Part shown: positions 5,479 through 6,909 of the stretch, piece by piece | How the letters are laid out: each line of letters starts with the position of its first letter | Position numbering within the stretch: position 1 is the first letter of the stretch | NCBI GenBank assembly: GCA_947623645.1 | Contig: CANQHK010000065.1 | Span: forward strand, 1-6,909 | Origin: an uncultured Bacilli bacterium | Lineage (GTDB): Bacteria; Bacillota_I; Bacilli_A; RF39; UBA660 | DNA: 6,909 bases | Direction of reading: 5' to 3' | The notes under the pieces: model-generated | Database searches by the model: none | What the model was told of the DNA's origin: nothing | The model's input: only the letters and a program-made list of their open reading frames with translations | Translations under genes and position numbers: made by a program

Positions 5479-6511
5479 TTTCCTCATCCTTTCTATCAAA
5501 TTGTTTTAAAAAGCGCATATCATTGGTATATAAATAACGAATATCAGGAATTTCATAACGGAACATGGCAAGACGATCGAGTCCTGTTCCAAAAGCAAAT
5601 CCGGTCCAAACTTTAGGATCATATCCCCCCATCTCTAAAACGTGAGGATGAACCATACCAGCTCCTAAAAGTTCAATCCAACCCGTCTGTTTACACAAAG
5701 CACATCCCGTTCCACCACATTTAAAACAAGAAACGTCCACTTCAACAGAAGGTTCTGTAAATGGAAAGTAACTAGGACGAAAACGCACCTTTGTATTTTC
5801 TCCCAACATCTTTTTCGCGAACAATTCCAAAGTTCCCTTTAAATCAGCCAAAGAAATATCTTTATCAACGACAAGTCCCTCTACTTGACCAAATTGATGA
5901 GAGTGCGTCGCATCATCATCTCTTCTGTAAACTTTTCCCGGACAGATCATTCGAATTGGAGTCTTATCCTGATTATTTTGCATCGTTCTTGCTTGAACAC
6001 TCGAAGTTTGCGTCCGAAGTAAATATTCAGAATCGATGTAAAACGTATCTTGTGCGTCCCTTGCTGGATGTCCAATCGGAACATTCAATCTTTGGAAACA
6101 ATTTTCATCCGTTTCAATCTCCGGTCCATCTACAACATCATACCCCATGGAAACAAAGAAATCTTCAACATCTTCAATAATTCGGTTAAATGGATGTCTA
6201 GATCCTCTAGAAATTTTCTTTGCTGGCAAACTAATATCAATCGATTCTTTCGTAAGTTTTTCTTCCAAAATTTGATTTTCAATCTCTTGTTGTACTTTTT
6301 CTAAACGAGAAGTAACCTCCATACGAACTTCACTAGCAAATTTTCCAACTTCCTTTTTTTCTTCATTGGAAAGATCTTTCATGTTACTCGTTAACTCCGT
6401 AACAATTCCTTTCTTTCCAAGATACTTTGCTTTAACATTAAAAAGATCTGGCAATTTGGTAACACTTTTTAAATCTTCTTCTAAACTTTGAATAATTTCA
6501 TTCTTATTCAT
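5465..6511 (-). CDS. pheS: Phenylalanyl-tRNA synthetase alpha subunit
   Basis: PheS is the catalytic subunit of the alpha2-beta2 class II enzyme that charges tRNA-Phe in the cytoplasm. This copy has 348 residues, near the 344 of B. subtilis. Residues 1-90 form the N-terminal coiled coil that binds tRNA (LKSVTKLPDL, YLGKKG). Class II landmarks follow: the motif 1 region (105-150, HPFNRIIEDVEDFF, GPEIE, HPARD), motif 2 (193-216, KVYRRDDDATHSHQFGQVEG), the Phe-pocket strand FRPSYFPFTEPSVEVD (244-259) and motif 3 (304-319, GFAFGTGLDRLAMF). A CxxCx4CxxC cluster (262-273) resembles that of other Bacillota PheS proteins. The ATG at 6511 follows GAGAGGAAAGAAT; a GTG at 6577 in the same frame lies inside the T-box and is not a start. 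It is the first gene of pheST, controlled by the leader upstream. No key residue is missing. Confidence 0.97.
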   Translation of the reverse strand: MNKNEIIQSLEEDLKSVTKLPDLFNVKAKYLGKKGIVTELTSNMKDLSNEEKKEVGKFASEVRMEVTSRLEKVQQEIENQILEEKLTKESIDISLPAKKISRGSRHPFNRIIEDVEDFFVSMGYDVVDGPEIETDENCFQRLNVPIGHPARDAQDTFYIDSEYLLRTQTSSVQARTMQNNQDKTPIRMICPGKVYRRDDDATHSHQFGQVEGLVVDKDISLADLKGTLELFAKKMLGENTKVRFRPSYFPFTEPSVEVDVSCFKCGGTGCALCKQTGWIELLGAGMVHPHVLEMGGYDPKVWTGFAFGTGLDRLAMFRYEIPDIRYLYTNDMRFLKQFDRKDEENEIK

Positions 6512-6534
6512 ATTCTTTCCTCTCTTTCTAAAAT

Positions 6535-6595
6535 AAAAAAAAGAATCCATATAAGGACGACAATGCCGTGGTACCACCTTATTTCATAGATTCTT
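6535..6595 (-). terminator. Regulated terminator of the T-box leader
   Basis: AAGAAUCUAU (6586-6595) pairs over ten bases (one G-U) with AUGGAUUCUU (6541-6550), which runs straight into eight U (6535-6542). The arms lie on both sides of the antiterminator, so the terminator encloses it rather than using its 3' arm. A competing 5-bp pairing AUAGA (6600-6604) with UCUAU (6586-6590) would remove half of the left arm. Confidence 0.7.
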
Positions 6596-6760
6596 AATTT
6601 CTATCTCTTACCCTTTAACGCAGGAAAATACGCTTAAAGAAAATCTTTAAGGAACTAACAGATACGAACTTTCAAAAAAGAAAGAATAATTGTTTACACC
6701 CACCACAATCTCTCTAAAAATTCCAAGTCTTTTCCTACTTCTATCTGCTCAAAGTTCTGT
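6535..6760 (-). promoter_or_regulatory. T-box leader of pheST, tRNA-Phe responsive
   Basis: The leader RNA has the parts of a T-box riboswitch in order. The Stem I base is GAAC (6754-6757) with GUUC (6652-6655), and CAGAUA (6742-6747) with UAUCUG (6659-6664). The specifier loop has AGUA (6736-6739) facing the codon UUC (6666-6668), which is Phe. The apical part has AGAGAG (6710-6715) and GGUGGGUGUAAAC (6692-6704). A perfect 8-bp hairpin lies at 6633-6651. The T-box AAGGUGGUACCACG is at 6567-6580; its UGGU (6573-6576) would pair with the ACCA end of tRNA, fitting the A discriminator of tRNA-Phe. The antiterminator is AUAAGG (6577-6582) with CCUUAU (6551-6556), plus ACGGC with GUCGU. By family knowledge, uncharged tRNA-Phe binds both the specifier and the T-box and permits read-through into pheS. 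Confidence 0.93.
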
Positions 6761-6770
6761 AACAATTAAG

Positions 6771-6799
6771 ATTATATATTTTTTTTTCAAAAAAGTAAA
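6771..6799 (-). promoter_or_regulatory. Sigma-A promoter of the pheST operon
   Basis: TTTACT (6794-6799), a 17-base spacer and a perfect TATAAT (6771-6776) lie just upstream of the T-box Stem I. The RNA start is predicted near 6764, a few bases before the leader's first helix. Flanking A/T tracts could act as an UP element. Confidence 0.75.
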
Positions 6800-6840
6800 G
6801 CCTTTTTTATTTTTCTTGAAAAAATTTTTTATTTTGTAGA

Positions 6841-6881
6841 ATAAAAAGTTAAATTCTCGATATGAAGAAAAAGGAGAATTT
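6841..6881 (-). terminator. Candidate terminator of the gene upstream of pheS
   Basis: AAATTCTC pairs perfectly over eight bases with GAGAATTT (6851-6858 and 6874-6881) around a 15-base loop. On the minus strand it is followed by AACTTTTTAT. A minus-strand frame entering from the right edge stops with TAA at 6880-6882, directly before the hairpin, so this may close a gene lying outside the window. The long loop and AT-rich stem make it weak. Confidence 0.4.
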
Positions 6882-6909
6882 AGTTTTGTAATATAAATTG
6901 ATCGTAGGC

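Noticed and set aside
5791..6180. Plus-strand open frame of 129 codons opposite pheS
   Set aside because: It is fully antisense to the PheS catalytic core, with His/Phe/Ser-rich composition typical of a shadow frame.
6512..6577. N-terminal extension of PheS from a GTG
   Set aside because: The GTG and following codons are the T-box and terminator RNA; the ATG at 6511 has a good ribosome site and matches family length.
6862..6891. Nine-codon plus-strand frame (MKKKENLVL) at the right edge
   Set aside because: It is very short, overlaps the hairpin and has no ribosome site or promoter I can support.
6880..6909. Ten-codon C-terminal tail of a gene entering from the right edge on the minus strand
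   Set aside because: It is too short to identify; its only support is its position just before a weak hairpin.

Overview
The window is AT-rich bacterial DNA using the standard code (Trp is TGG; TGA acts as a stop). It most likely comes from an endospore-forming member of the Bacillota, Bacilli side. The evidence is a minor small acid-soluble spore protein of the SspI family, a tRNA-Phe-type T-box leader in front of pheS, strong Shine-Dalgarno sites and sigma-A-like promoters. From memory, sspI also lies close to pheST in Bacillus subtilis, so the neighbourhood looks partly conserved. I cannot name a genus.

Layout, read from the right because most genes are on the minus strand. 6771-6799 is a sigma-A promoter; 6535-6760 is a T-box leader with a UUC (Phe) specifier, T-box sequence and terminator. 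It is followed by pheS (5465-6511) and pheT (3119-5478), which overlap by 14 bases. As given, pheT is split by a one-base deletion at 3882-3884. The 167-base gap 2952-3118 holds a weak pheT terminator candidate, a promoter, and a hairpin that has a U-tract only on the plus strand. Next is an unrecognised 439-residue protein (1632-2951) with an A10 tract in its early codons. It converges on sspI (1398-1616, plus strand), and the two share a bidirectional terminator. Divergent from sspI is a YgjP-like zinc metallopeptidase (656-1294). Last comes the 5' part of a membrane-anchored or secreted protein (594 down to the window edge), whose tenth to twelfth codons are a run of nine G.

How the genes relate: pheS and pheT form the two subunits of phenylalanyl-tRNA synthetase and are probably switched together by uncharged tRNA-Phe. 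sspI is expected to be made in the forespore. The peptidase and surface-protein genes are separate units.

I see no mobile element, CRISPR array, tRNA or rRNA. The most interesting signal is the G9 tract: loss or gain of one G stops translation within a few codons, as in a phase-variable surface gene. The pheT break is more likely a sequence error, or a recent mutation, than programmed recoding.
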